Below are positions 48,527-58,384 of a DNA stretch of 64,000 nucleotides, piece by piece. The stretch is from positions 293,266 through 357,265 of the forward strand of contig NZ_JAFCKJ010000008.1 of assembly GCF_018130465.1 (NCBI RefSeq). Reading direction: 5' to 3'. Position numbers and translations under genes: made by a program. Source of the stretch: Bradyrhizobium canariense. Its GTDB lineage: Bacteria > Pseudomonadota > Alphaproteobacteria > Rhizobiales > Xanthobacteraceae. The notes beneath the pieces were generated by a model. The model ran no database searches and was not told the origin of the DNA. It was given only the letters and a program-made list of their open reading frames with translations. Positions within the stretch are counted from its first letter, which is position 1, and the number at the start of each line of letters is the position of its first letter.

Positions 48527-49555
48527 ATGATCTATGCTCGAAGTGCTCGAAAATCGTCGAGATCGGATCAAGCCTTGGACAAACTCTCGGACAAGCATTT
48601 CGACAAGCAATTGGGCAAGGCCTTGGACCCTCTCTCCCAGGTCTTTTCACTCTTGGACGTTCGCGCTGCACGTTGCACGAGGTTCGAGGCGGGCGGCAAT
48701 TGGTCGTATCGGTTCCCGGCAAAACCTGCCCTGAAGTTCGGCGCCGTCATCCGAGGCGCTTGCTGGATTGATTTTGGTGACGAAGCCCATCATCGGCTTG
48801 CCACCGGCGACTGCTTTCTGTTGGCCAATGCACCAGCCTATGTTCTAGCCAACGACGAAGGGCTCGCCCCCGAAGACGGAATAGCGGCATTCGATTGGAC
48901 GCAGTCGGATGTCGCGCGTCGCGCGGGGAGCGATACCGTTCTGCTTGCCGGCAGTTTCGGTTTCGAAGCGTCAGACGCCGAATTGCTGCTCGATACGCTG
49001 CCTCGTTTTCTGCTCATACCATCGCGCAGTCCGTCGGCACCCGTCATTCATTCCACGCTCCAGATTCTCGACCTTGAAATCAGGGGGACAGCAATCGGAG
49101 CGGCCGTACTCACCGACAGGCTCGCCGACGTCCTGCTCGTCCAGGTGCTCCGCGCAGCGCTGGATCAGAGTGCCGGCGAGGGTTTTGGATGGATCAACGC
49201 GCTGGTCGATGCGAGGATCGGCAAGGCAATCAGGCTGATGCACGAAGACGTTGCTCACCCCTGGACCCTGGAAGCATTAGCCGACGCGATCGCCATGTCA
49301 CGATCTGCGTTTTCGAAGCGGTTCAAGTCGCTGGTGGGGCTCGCGCCGCTCGACTACCTCCTTCGGTGGCGTATGCGCCTTGCACGCGATCAGCTGCGGC
49401 GTGGAGCGACCGTTTCGGCAACCGCCGCGCAGCTGGGATATTCGTCGGAGAGCGCCTTCGGACATGCCTTCAAACGCATCTACGGCCATGCACCGAAGCG
49501 ATATTGGGGCGGACAGGCCAACGGCGAAAAATTCCCCATCGACCCAAATAAATAA
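48527..49555 (+). CDS. AraC-family transcriptional regulator with an MDR-derived tail
   Basis: This 342-residue regulator has a cupin-like effector domain (DPLSQVFSLLDVRAARCTRF, WIDFGDEAHHRLATGDCFLL) of the AraC-type cupin_6 group, and two C-terminal helix-turn-helices (WTLEALADAIAMSRSAFSKR, VSATAAQLGYSSESAFGHAF). ATG 48527 is chosen for the GGAGG site five bases upstream; starts at 48479 or 48503 are also open. The terminal residues NGEKFPIDPNK come from the direct repeat and correspond in frame to the end of the MDR protein, so the native C-terminus seems to have been replaced. It probably regulates the divergent SDR. Confidence 0.88.
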   Translation: MIYARSARKSSRSDQALDKLSDKHFDKQLGKALDPLSQVFSLLDVRAARCTRFEAGGNWSYRFPAKPALKFGAVIRGACWIDFGDEAHHRLATGDCFLLANAPAYVLANDEGLAPEDGIAAFDWTQSDVARRAGSDTVLLAGSFGFEASDAELLLDTLPRFLLIPSRSPSAPVIHSTLQILDLEIRGTAIGAAVLTDRLADVLLVQVLRAALDQSAGEGFGWINALVDARIGKAIRLMHEDVAHPWTLEALADAIAMSRSAFSKRFKSLVGLAPLDYLLRWRMRLARDQLRRGATVSATAAQLGYSSESAFGHAFKRIYGHAPKRYWGGQANGEKFPIDPNK

Positions 49556-49580
49556 TCGTGATGTGCGAGGGCACGTCACC
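49517..49580 (+). repeat. 64-bp direct repeat, copy B (3' end of the AraC gene)
   Basis: It is 86% identical to 47627-47690 and supplies the last 12 codons and the stop of the AraC gene plus 25 bases of spacer. A small AGAAGG/CCTTCT hairpin lies just beyond (about 49583-49600). Confidence 0.85.
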
Positions 49581-49675
49581 GAAAGAAGGTCTTGCCTTCT
49601 GAGCGAAGCGGGAGATTATTCCGCCGCCATTGAAAGCGGAAAAACCGCAAGGCGCGCTCAGAAGGGGACCTCTCC

Positions 49676-50674
49676 ATGACCGATCTCAATCGCCGCCATT
49701 TGCTCGCAGGTGCCGCCGTCCTCGGTGCGGCTGCCGTGACCAAGCTTGGATCGACCGCCGCCAATGCCGCAGTGCCGCAAGCCGGCACGCAGGCGCCGGG
49801 CTTCTACCGCTATAAAGTCGGCGGCTACGAGTGCACCTCGATCAATGACGGCGCGCGCACTTTCCCGATGCCGGACAAGTTCGTCGTCAACGCGCCGAAG
49901 GAGGAAGCGCTGGCCGCGGGCGAGGCGGCCTACATGCCGAAGGGCATGGTCACGGTGCCGTTCAACCCGCAGCTCATCAACACCGGCTCCAAGCTGGTGC
50001 TGATCGATGCCGGCAACGGCGTCGCCAATCTCGAGCCCAGCAAGGGCGCGGTCGGCCGCACGCTGCAGAACCTCCAGGCCGCCGGCGTCGACCCCAAGAG
50101 CATCGACGTCGTGCTGCTCTCGCATCTGCATCCCGACCACACCAACGGCATTCGTCTCGCCGACGGCGCGCTTGCCTTCCCCAATGCGGAGATCATGGTG
50201 CCGGGAAAGGACTGGGAGTTCTGGACCAGCGAGGAGAACGCCGCCAAGGCCGAGTCCAGCCCGATGATGAAGAACTACTTCGCCAACGTGAAGAAGACCT
50301 TTGCCGGCCTCGAGTCCAAGGTGACGAAATACGAGGGAGGCAAGGAGGTCGCCCCCGGCATCACCTCGATCGCGACGCCCGGCCACACCCCCGGGCACAC
50401 CTCGTTCGCGGTCGCCTCTGGCGATGCCAAGGTGCTGATCCAGTCCGACGTCACCAACATTCCGGAGTTCTTCCTGCGCAATCCGGACTGGCATGTGGTG
50501 TTCGACACCGATGCTGCGATGGCGCAGGAGACCCGCCACAAATTCTACGATATGGCGGCGGCCGAGAAGGCGACCGTGATCGGCTTCCACTTCACGTTCC
50601 CCTCGGTCGGCCATGTCGAGAAGGACGGCGCCAAATATCGCCTGATCCCGTCGGCGTGGAATCCGACGATCTGA
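49676..50674 (+). CDS. Tat-exported metallo-beta-lactamase-fold hydrolase
   Basis: This 332-residue periplasmic MBL-fold protein has a twin-arginine signal (MTDLNRRHLLAGAAVLG) and metal motif HLHPDH at 150-155, followed by TPGHTPGHTSF and the downstream Asp and His (QSDVTNIPE, GFHFTFP). This places it with the lactonase (AHL- or methyl-parathion-hydrolase-like) branch rather than true beta-lactamases. GAAGGGGAC stands before ATG 49676. A terminator follows after 29 bases. Substrate unknown. Confidence 0.9.
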   Translation: MTDLNRRHLLAGAAVLGAAAVTKLGSTAANAAVPQAGTQAPGFYRYKVGGYECTSINDGARTFPMPDKFVVNAPKEEALAAGEAAYMPKGMVTVPFNPQLINTGSKLVLIDAGNGVANLEPSKGAVGRTLQNLQAAGVDPKSIDVVLLSHLHPDHTNGIRLADGALAFPNAEIMVPGKDWEFWTSEENAAKAESSPMMKNYFANVKKTFAGLESKVTKYEGGKEVAPGITSIATPGHTPGHTSFAVASGDAKVLIQSDVTNIPEFFLRNPDWHVVFDTDAAMAQETRHKFYDMAAAEKATVIGFHFTFPSVGHVEKDGAKYRLIPSAWNPTI

Positions 50675-50703
50675 GCCGATCTGCAGGTTTGTGCGAGAGA
50701 TCG

Positions 50704-50731
50704 GGCCGCCGCTTGGCGGCCTGATTGTTTT
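50704..50731 (+). terminator. Intrinsic terminator after the MBL gene
   Basis: GGCCGCC-GCTT-GGCGGCC forms a 7-base-pair stem followed by TGATTGTTTT. Confidence 0.8.
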
Positions 50732-50850
50732 GGGCAACCGTTCAGAAACTCAGCGTTTCCAAAACACATCGGTCCATGCACTTGCATCCATCGCCGAGGA
50801 TCGCTTAAGTGCCGCCCCGGCACTCCCGCTGAAGATTTCGAGGACACCCC

Positions 50851-51402
50851 ATGGCCTACAATATCGTCACGATCGCCGGCAGCCTGCGCAAGGACAGCTT
50901 TTCGCTGAAGATCGCCAATGCGCTCGCCAAGCTCGCGCCGGCCTCGCTCAAGCTCGAGGTCGTCACACCGGCCGGCATCTCGTTCTTCAACCAGGACCTC
51001 GAGGGCGCGCCGCCGGCTGACTGGCTGTCTTTCCGCGAAAAACTCCAGAAGTCGGACGGCGTCATCTTCGTCACGCCCGAATACAATCGCGCGATTCCGG
51101 GCGTGCTGAAGAACGCCATCGACGTCGCCTCGCGGCCCTATGGCAAGAGCTCGTTCAACGGCAAGCCGGTCGGCATCATCGCGAACTCGCCGGGCCCGCT
51201 CGGCGGCGTCAGTGCCGCCAAGACGCTCCAGAACATCCTGCCGGGCATTTCCGGTCCGATCATGCAGCAGCCGGAGGCCTATCTGAACGGGGTGGGCGAC
51301 GCCTTCGATGCCGACGGCAACCTGACCAAGGATTCTCTGAAGCCCGTGCTCCAGGCCTATATCGACGCGTTTGCGGTGCACGTGGCGAAGCATCACGGCT
51401 GA
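50851..51402 (+). CDS. NADPH-dependent FMN reductase (chromate/quinone reductase-like)
   Basis: This 183-residue flavodoxin-like protein has the FMN phosphate loop AGSLRKDSFS, the second flavin-binding segment FVTPEYNRAIPGVLKNAIDVASRP and KPVGIIANSPGPLGG. It matches the ChrR/YieF/azoreductase group that reduces quinones and chromate with NAD(P)H. Cytoplasmic. It has its own promoter region after the MBL terminator. Confidence 0.9.
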   Translation: MAYNIVTIAGSLRKDSFSLKIANALAKLAPASLKLEVVTPAGISFFNQDLEGAPPADWLSFREKLQKSDGVIFVTPEYNRAIPGVLKNAIDVASRPYGKSSFNGKPVGIIANSPGPLGGVSAAKTLQNILPGISGPIMQQPEAYLNGVGDAFDADGNLTKDSLKPVLQAYIDAFAVHVAKHHG

Positions 51403-51412
51403 AACTAGATCG

Positions 51413-51524
51413 CCCGCAGCCACCCTGAGGAGAACGCGAAGCGTTCGTCTCGAAGGATGGCTGCGGGACATTGCCGGGCCTTCATGGTTCGAGACGGCGC
51501 TTTGCGCCTCCTCACCATGAGGGT
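51413..51524. repeat. Dispersed REP-like intergenic repeat, copy 1
   Basis: Facing segments CCCTGAGGAG...TCTCGAAGGATG and CATGGTTCGAGACG...CTCCTCACCATGAGGG form a long imperfect inverted repeat. Related copies occur at 53057-53168 and 61446-61555, with a partial copy at 63922. CCCGCAGCCA near the left end pairs with TGGCTGCGGG in the middle. Confidence 0.8.
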
Positions 51525-51597
51525 CCGTTAGCGTCCGGGGCGGGGGCAGCCGCCCGAAATTAGCGCGCCCTTAACCAACCTGTCCCATCTTCCCAAG

Positions 51598-51915
51598 ATG
51601 GTCTCCCGCGCGCGCCTGAAATCGATCCTGACCGGTCTTGCCCTCTATGCGATGGCGGCCGCCATCGTCGGCTATTTCGGCGTCAACGCCTATACCGGCA
51701 AATACGGCCTCAACGCCCGCCAGGAGCTCGACCAGGAGATCGTGGCGCTGACCAGCGAGCTGGCACAGCTCAAGCGCGAGCGCGCCAGGAGCGAGCAGCG
51801 CGTTTCGCTGCTGCGCTCCGCCAAGATCGACCCAGACATGCTGGACGAGCGGGCGCGCTTCCAGCTCGACTACGTTAATCCGCGCGATCTCGTCCGGACG
51901 ATCCCGGCGAACTGA
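51598..51915 (+). CDS. FtsB/DivIC-family septum formation initiator
   Basis: This 105-residue bitopic protein has a transmembrane helix at about 10-32 and a coiled coil (about 40-75: ELDQEIVALTSELAQLKRER). The C-terminal conserved segment DPDMLDERARFQLDYVNPRDLV is the DivIC-domain hallmark. In rhizobial genomes this gene stands between eno and pdhA, where it is the FtsB homologue that bridges FtsL/FtsQ at the division site. Here a regulator and an aldehyde dehydrogenase gene have moved in between it and pdhA. Confidence 0.9.
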   Translation: MVSRARLKSILTGLALYAMAAAIVGYFGVNAYTGKYGLNARQELDQEIVALTSELAQLKRERARSEQRVSLLRSAKIDPDMLDERARFQLDYVNPRDLVRTIPAN

Positions 51916-52022
51916 CAACTCTTCCGAAAGTTGAAGGCCTCGAAGTTGAAGGCCTGGAACCGGGCTGCCGCCTTGACGGCAGCGCCGCAACGGGCTCATG
52001 GCTTCGACCGCCATGGCCAGGG

Positions 52023-52036
52023 TTGACGCAGATCAA
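52023..52036. promoter_or_regulatory. FixK/FNR-type box upstream of the GAF-Fis regulator
   Basis: TTGACGCAGATCAA fits TTGA-N6-TCAA, the form of FixK2 boxes in Bradyrhizobium. A -10-like TCTAGAT lies at about 52056-52062, and a class-II start 40 bases from the box centre would fall just before the GGAGGAAACA ribosome site. The arrangement is consistent with low-oxygen activation of the regulator gene. Confidence 0.6.
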
Positions 52037-52083
52037 CCGGGCCATGCCGGCACGGTCTAGATTGCCACCCGGAGGAAACAGTG

Positions 52084-53046
52084 ATGAATGGGCAAGCCCC
52101 CCGGCATCACGCGGCCCGTGTCGAGGCCGCCATTACGTCAGGCCAGGCGGCACGCTCGTCGCTCGTGGCGTCGTGGCGCCGTTCGTCCAGATTGCATCGT
52201 CTCGATCCCGCCGGCCGCGGCTCGCCGACCCGGCTGAGCGAAGCCGAGCTGCGCCATGCGCGCGAGCGCATCGCGCCGCTGCTCGCCGCTGCGCGAGGTG
52301 TGATGGACCGGCTCTACCAGGCGGTCGGCGCGAGCGGCTGCTGCGTGCTGCTCGCCGACGGCGAGGGCGTTCCGGTCGATCGCCGCGGCACCCCGGCGGA
52401 CGACGCGACATTTCAGTCCTGGGGCCTCTGGACCGGCGCGCTCTGGAGCGAGGAGCATGAGGGCACCAACGGCATCGGTACCTGCCTTGTCGAGCAGCGT
52501 CCGCTGACGATCGACCGCGACCAGCATTTCTTCACCCGCAACACGCTTCTGAGCTGCACCGCGGTTCCGATCTACGACCATGAGGCGGCATTTGCCGGCG
52601 TGCTCGACGTCTCCTCCTGCCGCGCCGACCGGACCGATGCGTTCTCCAATCTGATTGCGCTCGCGGCTGGCGAGGCGGCCAAGCGGATCGAGGCCGACCT
52701 GTTTCGCCGGGCCTTCGCCCATGCCCGCATCGTGCTGACGCAAGGTGCGGACGGCCAATGCGGCGGCCTCGTTGCGGTCGATGCGGACGATCTCGTGATC
52801 GGCGCGACCCGGTCCGCCCGAGCGGGACTCGGGATTGCGCCCGGCCGGGCATTGCGGCCGATGCCTGCCGCCGACCTCCTCGGCGGCGACACCGCACGCG
52901 ACCATCTTGCCGGTGGTCAGCGCGCAGTGTTGCAGCGGGCGCTCTTGCGCGCGGGCGGCAATGTCTCGGCGGCCGCCAAGGCGCTCGGCGTCAGCCGCGC
53001 CACGCTGCACAGAAAGCTCAAGCGGTTCGAGCTGAACGCTCATTGA
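52084..53046 (+). CDS. AcoR-like GAF-Fis regulator lacking the AAA+ domain
   Basis: This 320-residue regulator has the AcoR N-terminal signature SLVASWRRSSRLHRLDP and SEEHEGTNGIGTCLVEQRPL leading into a GAF domain (HFFTRNTLLSCTAVPIYD). A short linker and a Fis-type helix-turn-helix follow at the C-terminus (NVSAAAKALGVSRATLHRKLK). The central AAA+ domain with GAFTGA that contacts sigma-54 is absent, so it cannot activate RpoN promoters in the usual way. ATG 52084 follows GGAGGAAACA; GTG 52081 is the alternative. Its probable target is the aldehyde dehydrogenase gene downstream. Confidence 0.9.
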   Translation: MNGQAPRHHAARVEAAITSGQAARSSLVASWRRSSRLHRLDPAGRGSPTRLSEAELRHARERIAPLLAAARGVMDRLYQAVGASGCCVLLADGEGVPVDRRGTPADDATFQSWGLWTGALWSEEHEGTNGIGTCLVEQRPLTIDRDQHFFTRNTLLSCTAVPIYDHEAAFAGVLDVSSCRADRTDAFSNLIALAAGEAAKRIEADLFRRAFAHARIVLTQGADGQCGGLVAVDADDLVIGATRSARAGLGIAPGRALRPMPAADLLGGDTARDHLAGGQRAVLQRALLRAGGNVSAAAKALGVSRATLHRKLKRFELNAH

Positions 53047-53056
53047 GCCGCGGTAG

Positions 53057-53168
53057 ACCCTCACGGTGAGGAGACCGCGACGCGGTCGTCTCGAACCATA
53101 AGAGGCCCGACTGCCACCCCCGCCATGCTTCGAGACGCGGGCAAGAGCGCACGCCTCAGAATGAGGTC
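53057..53168. repeat. Dispersed REP-like intergenic repeat, copy 2
   Basis: CCCTCACGGTGAGGAG...CGTCTCGAACCAT and CATGCTTCGAGACG...CGCCTCAGAATGAGG match copies 1 and 3 in arrangement. It lies between the GAF-Fis regulator and the palindrome before the aldehyde dehydrogenase gene. Confidence 0.75.
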
Positions 53169-53201
53169 AGTATGTGCGGTAGCAGGACGTGTGGCCTCGT
53201 C

Positions 53202-53225
53202 ACCTGTCGCAGAACTGCGACAGGT
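53202..53225. promoter_or_regulatory. Perfect 24-bp palindrome upstream of the aldehyde dehydrogenase gene
   Basis: Arms ACCTGTCGCAG and CTGCGACAGGT with a 2-base spacer, 114 bases before the start codon. No U-tract follows, so a terminator is unlikely. A dimeric Fis-type regulator such as the product of the preceding gene is the natural candidate. A second, shorter inverted repeat GTCGCG-ACCA-CGCGAC lies at 53289-53304. Confidence 0.7.
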
Positions 53226-53338
53226 CGGCTCCGTCATCGCTCCCGACCGGGCTGACAGAAGACGCTTCCCGCGACATCGTCGGTGCAAGTCGCGACCACG
53301 CGACGAATTGCGCAAACAGCAAACATCGGGAGTGATCA

Positions 53339-54856
53339 ATGAACAAGGTGGAATTCCTCAGCGTCACCAAAAGTCCCTTCGCCGAACGTTATGACAATTT
53401 CATCGGCGGCAAATTCGTCGCGCCGATCTCCGGCAAGTATTTCGACAACGCCTCGCCGGTGACGGGCCAGATCGTCTGCAAGATCGCGCGCTCCGACGCG
53501 CAGGACGTCGAGGCAGCTCTCGATGCAGCGCATGCCGCGAAGGCCGCCTGGGGCCGCACCAGCGTCGCCGAGCGCGCCGCGATCCTGAACCGGATCGCCG
53601 ACCGCATGGAAGACAATCTCGAGCGTCTCGCCATTGCCGAGACCTGGGACAACGGCAAGCCGATCCGCGAGACCCGCGCCGCCGACATCCCGCTCGCCAT
53701 CGATCATTTCCGCTATTTCGCCGGCGCCATCCGCGCCCAGGAAGGCTCGATCGGCGAGATCGATCACGACACCGTCGCCTACCATTTCCACGAGCCGCTC
53801 GGCGTGGTCGGCCAGATCATCCCCTGGAACTTCCCGCTGCTGATGGCCTGCTGGAAGCTCGCGCCCGCGCTCGCCGCCGGCAATTGCGTCGTGCTCAAGC
53901 CGGCCGAGCAGACCCCGGCCTCGATCATGGTCTGGGCCGAGATCATCGGCGACATTCTGCCGCCCGGCGTCCTCAACATCGTCAACGGCTTTGGCCTGGA
54001 AGCCGGCAAGCCGCTCGCGTCCAGCCCGCGCATCGCCAAGATCGCCTTCACCGGCGAGACCACGACGGGCCGGCTGATCATGCAATATGCCAGCCAGAAC
54101 CTCATTCCCGTCACGCTCGAACTCGGCGGCAAGTCGCCCAACATCTTCTTCAGCGACGTCACCGCCGAAGACGACGACTTCTTCGACAAGGCGATCGAAG
54201 GTTTCGTCATGTTCGCGCTGAACCAGGGCGAGGTCTGCACCTGTCCGAGCCGGGCACTGGTCCACGCCGACATCTATGACCGCTTCATGGAGCGGGCGCT
54301 GAAGCGCGTCGCCGCTATCAAGCAGGGCGACCCGCGTGCGGCCGACACCATGATCGGTGCGCAGGCATCGGGCGAGCAGCTCGCAAAAATCCTCTCCTAC
54401 ATCGACATCGGCAAGCAGGAGGGCGCAAAGGTGCTGGCCGGCGGCGGACGCGCCGAGCTCGGCGGCGATCTCGCCGGCGGCTTCTACGTCCAGCCGACCG
54501 TGTTCGAGGGCCACAACAAGATGCGTGTCTTCCAGGAGGAGATCTTTGGCCCCGTCGTTTCGGTCACGACCTTCAAGAGCGACGAAGAGGCGCTCGAGAT
54601 CGCCAACGACACGCTCTACGGCTTGGGAGCCGGCGTCTGGAGCCGCGACGCCAACCGCTGCTATCGCTTCGGCCGGGCGATCCAGGCCGGCCGGGTCTGG
54701 ACCAACTGCTACCATGCCTATCCCGCGCATGCGGCCTTCGGCGGCTACAAGCAGTCGGGCGTCGGGCGCGAGACCCACAAGATGATGCTCGATCACTACC
54801 AGCAGACCAAGAACCTGCTGGTCAGCTACAGCCCCAAGAAGCTCGGCTTCTTCTGA
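53339..54856 (+). CDS. NAD-dependent aldehyde dehydrogenase (AldB/ExaC/AcoD type)
   Basis: This 505-residue enzyme oxidises acetaldehyde-like aldehydes to acids. The nucleotide-binding [30 protein letters not shown], general base Glu261 in [12 protein letters not shown] and catalytic Cys300 in [12 protein letters not shown] are all present. The sequence matches the acetaldehyde dehydrogenase II group used in ethanol and acetoin catabolism. GGGAGTGATCA precedes ATG. It is controlled most probably by the upstream GAF-Fis regulator through the 24-bp palindrome. Cytoplasmic. Confidence 0.95.
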   Translation: MNKVEFLSVTKSPFAERYDNFIGGKFVAPISGKYFDNASPVTGQIVCKIARSDAQDVEAALDAAHAAKAAWGRTSVAERAAILNRIADRMEDNLERLAIAETWDNGKPIRETRAADIPLAIDHFRYFAGAIRAQEGSIGEIDHDTVAYHFHEPLGVVGQIIPWNFPLLMACWKLAPALAAGNCVVLKPAEQTPASIMVWAEIIGDILPPGVLNIVNGFGLEAGKPLASSPRIAKIAFTGETTTGRLIMQYASQNLIPVTLELGGKSPNIFFSDVTAEDDDFFDKAIEGFVMFALNQGEVCTCPSRALVHADIYDRFMERALKRVAAIKQGDPRAADTMIGAQASGEQLAKILSYIDIGKQEGAKVLAGGGRAELGGDLAGGFYVQPTVFEGHNKMRVFQEEIFGPVVSVTTFKSDEEALEIANDTLYGLGAGVWSRDANRCYRFGRAIQAGRVWTNCYHAYPAHAAFGGYKQSGVGRETHKMMLDHYQQTKNLLVSYSPKKLGFF

Positions 54857-55127
54857 TCGGGCGGACGGGCGGAGAGGGCGGCGCTGTTCTGCGCCGCCCG
54901 TTCCAAATCTCGGGACCGCGCTGGCTCAACGTTGCTTGACGCGGTCACGAATCTGCGGGTGCGGCGGCCGCGTCAATTTGTTGCCCGATCCGCGTCAAAG
55001 ATTTTGCAATATTACGATCACGTTGCAGTGCGGCATAATGAAAGTCGTGCCATGCCGCCGCGGTGCTTTCCAAGGGCGTTTGAGTTGGGTTAGAGAGGGC
55101 TGAAGTTTTCTCTGACCCGGAATTCCC

Positions 55128-56150
55128 ATGGCCGCACCCAAGAAAGCCGCCGCAAGCACTGCACAGGACAAGACCGACGGCGGTTCGCCCCCGGAATTCA
55201 CCAGGGAGCAGGAGCTCAAGGCGCTCCGCGACATGCTCCTGATCCGGCGGTTCGAGGAAAAGGCCGGCCAGCTCTACGGCATGGGCGCGATCGGCGGCTT
55301 CTGCCACCTTTATATCGGCCAGGAGGCCGTGGTGGTCGGAATGCAGATGGCCTTGAAGCCGGGTGATCAGGTCATCACCGGCTATCGCGATCACGGCCAT
55401 ATGCTCGCCACCGGCATGGAGGCCAACGGCGTCATGGCCGAGCTCACGGGCCGTCGCGGCGGCTATTCCAAGGGCAAGGGCGGCTCCATGCACATGTTCA
55501 GCAAGGAGAAGCATTTTTACGGCGGCCACGGCATCGTCGGCGCGCAGGTCTCGCTCGGCACCGGGCTCGCTTTCGCCAATCACTATCGCGACAACGACAA
55601 TGTCAGCGTCACCTATTTCGGCGACGGCGCGGCCAACCAGGGCCAGGTCTATGAGAGCTTCAACATGGCGGAGCTCTGGAAGCTGCCGGTGATCTACGTC
55701 ATCGAGAACAACCGCTACGCCATGGGCACTTCGGTCTCGCGCGCCTCGGCGCAGCAGGATTTCTCCAAGCGCGGCGCCTCCTTCAACATTCCCGGCCAGC
55801 AGGTCGACGGCATGGACGTCCGTGCCGTCAAGGCCGCCGGCGACGAGGCGGCGGCATGGTGCCGCGCCGGCAAGGGCCCCTTCATCCTGGAGATGCAGAC
55901 CTACCGTTATCGCGGCCACTCGATGTCCGATCCCGCAAAGTACAGAACGCGCGAGGAGGTCGAAAAAGTCCGCCACGACCAGGATCCGATCGAGCAGGTG
56001 CGCAACCGCCTGTTGGCCGCCAAGGTCAGCGAGCAGGATCTGAAGGCGATCGACGCCGAGGTGCGCGAGATCGTCAACGCGTCCGCCGATTTCGCCCAGC
56101 ATGATCCCGAGCCGGATGCCGCCGAGCTCTGGACCGATATTTACCGCTGA
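55128..56150 (+). CDS. pdhA: Pyruvate dehydrogenase E1 alpha subunit
   Basis: E1 alpha binds thiamine diphosphate and decarboxylates pyruvate with PdhB. The 340-residue protein carries [30 protein letters not shown], the ThDP motif [17 protein letters not shown]...NN (GDG-X-NN type), and the phosphorylation-loop-like [13 protein letters not shown]. It has a short Lys/Ala-rich N-terminal extension. It is the first gene of the pdh run after a 271-base spacer that contains no recognised operator. Confidence 0.96.
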   Translation: MAAPKKAAASTAQDKTDGGSPPEFTREQELKALRDMLLIRRFEEKAGQLYGMGAIGGFCHLYIGQEAVVVGMQMALKPGDQVITGYRDHGHMLATGMEANGVMAELTGRRGGYSKGKGGSMHMFSKEKHFYGGHGIVGAQVSLGTGLAFANHYRDNDNVSVTYFGDGAANQGQVYESFNMAELWKLPVIYVIENNRYAMGTSVSRASAQQDFSKRGASFNIPGQQVDGMDVRAVKAAGDEAAAWCRAGKGPFILEMQTYRYRGHSMSDPAKYRTREEVEKVRHDQDPIEQVRNRLLAAKVSEQDLKAIDAEVREIVNASADFAQHDPEPDAAELWTDIYR

Positions 56151-56178
56151 ACGCGCGCAAGCTTTCTTTGGAGCCGAT

Positions 56179-57561
<1,383 letters not shown>

Positions 57562-57564
57562 ACC

Positions 57565-57867
57565 ATGGCGGGCCCGAAGGAGCAGCCATTGCCACCCGAC
57601 GTCCTCGTCCGCGATGATGCGGTCGAGATCCTGCGCGTGTTCGTGCTGGACGGCGGGCTGTCGATGGCGTTCCAGCGGGCCTTCGACGAGCCCGACATGT
57701 GGGGCCTGCTGCTGGTCGATCTCGCCCGTCACGCCGCGCGTGCCTATGCGCGCGAGAGCGAATACACCGAGGAGGACGCGCTGAACCGGATCATCGAGAT
57801 GTTCCAGGCCGAGATCGAGCGTCCCACCGACACCGGCACCACGACGCCGCGCGGGAAGGGACACTGA
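57565..57867 (+). CDS. DUF5076-like protein
   Basis: This 100-residue, acidic, probably helical cytoplasmic protein has the segments VEILRVFVLDGGLSMAFQRAF and WGLLLVDLARHAARAYARE, followed by a disordered Thr/Gly-rich end. It looks like the DUF5076 family found within alphaproteobacterial pdh clusters. It starts three bases after pdhB and ends two bases before the deaminase start, so it must be cotranslated with them. No role is known; a regulatory or assembly function for the complex is only a guess. Confidence 0.75.
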   Translation: MAGPKEQPLPPDVLVRDDAVEILRVFVLDGGLSMAFQRAFDEPDMWGLLLVDLARHAARAYARESEYTEEDALNRIIEMFQAEIERPTDTGTTTPRGKGH

Positions 57868-57869
57868 CC

Positions 57870-58322
57870 GTGGCGATCGAATCCTATCATTTCGATTTCA
57901 TGCTGGAGGCGATCCGCGAGGCGGAAGCCTCGATCGCGCAAGGCGGCCTGCCGATCGGCGCCGTGCTGACCCGCGACAACAAAGTCATCGCCCGCGGACA
58001 CAACAACCGCGTGCAGGAAAAGAACGTGATCCTGCACGGCGAGATGAGCTGCCTGCGCGAGGCCGGCGTGATCTCGTTCCACGACACCGTCATGTACACC
58101 ACGCTGTCGCCGTGCTCGATGTGCGCGGGCGCGCTCGCTCTGTTCAAGGTCCAACTGGTGGTCATCGGGGAATCCGTCACCTTCCCGGGCTCCAAGGACA
58201 TCCTCGACAAGTTCGGCATCCCCTGGATCGATCTTGCGGACGACCGCTCCATCACCATGATGAAGAACTGGCGTTCCAATCCTGCCAATGAGCGCCTGTG
58301 GCAAGGCGACATCGGCAACTAA
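57870..58322 (+). CDS. Fungal-type cytosine deaminase-like nucleoside deaminase
   Basis: This 150-residue zinc deaminase has ligands His56 and catalytic Glu58 in ILHGEMS, and Cys82/Cys85 in TTLSPCSMCAGA. The pattern GGLPIGAVL, GHNNRVQ, IGESVTFPGSKDIL and terminal ERLWQGDIG matches yeast cytosine deaminase (Fcy1) more closely than TadA or CodA. It starts with GTG 57870, with GGGAAGGG as ribosome site. Cytosine is the likely substrate, but creatinine-like or other amino-purine/pyrimidine deamination cannot be excluded. The location inside the pdh operon is odd. Confidence 0.85.
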   Translation: MAIESYHFDFMLEAIREAEASIAQGGLPIGAVLTRDNKVIARGHNNRVQEKNVILHGEMSCLREAGVISFHDTVMYTTLSPCSMCAGALALFKVQLVVIGESVTFPGSKDILDKFGIPWIDLADDRSITMMKNWRSNPANERLWQGDIGN

Positions 58323-58384
58323 CCCTGGTCTGTTCGTCCTCGCTCCCGGGGACGGCATTTTGAGAAGTTCTTCGTGAGGTCAGC

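Noticed and set aside
51413-51524. GGTTCGAGACG segment considered as a tRNA T-loop
   Set aside because: It belongs to the repeated REP-like element and no cloverleaf can be drawn around it.
55007-55060. AT-rich segment before pdhA (ATTACG...CATAATG) as a promoter or operator
   Set aside because: Spacing between possible -35 and -10 boxes is wrong and the symmetry is imperfect; nothing firm can be claimed.
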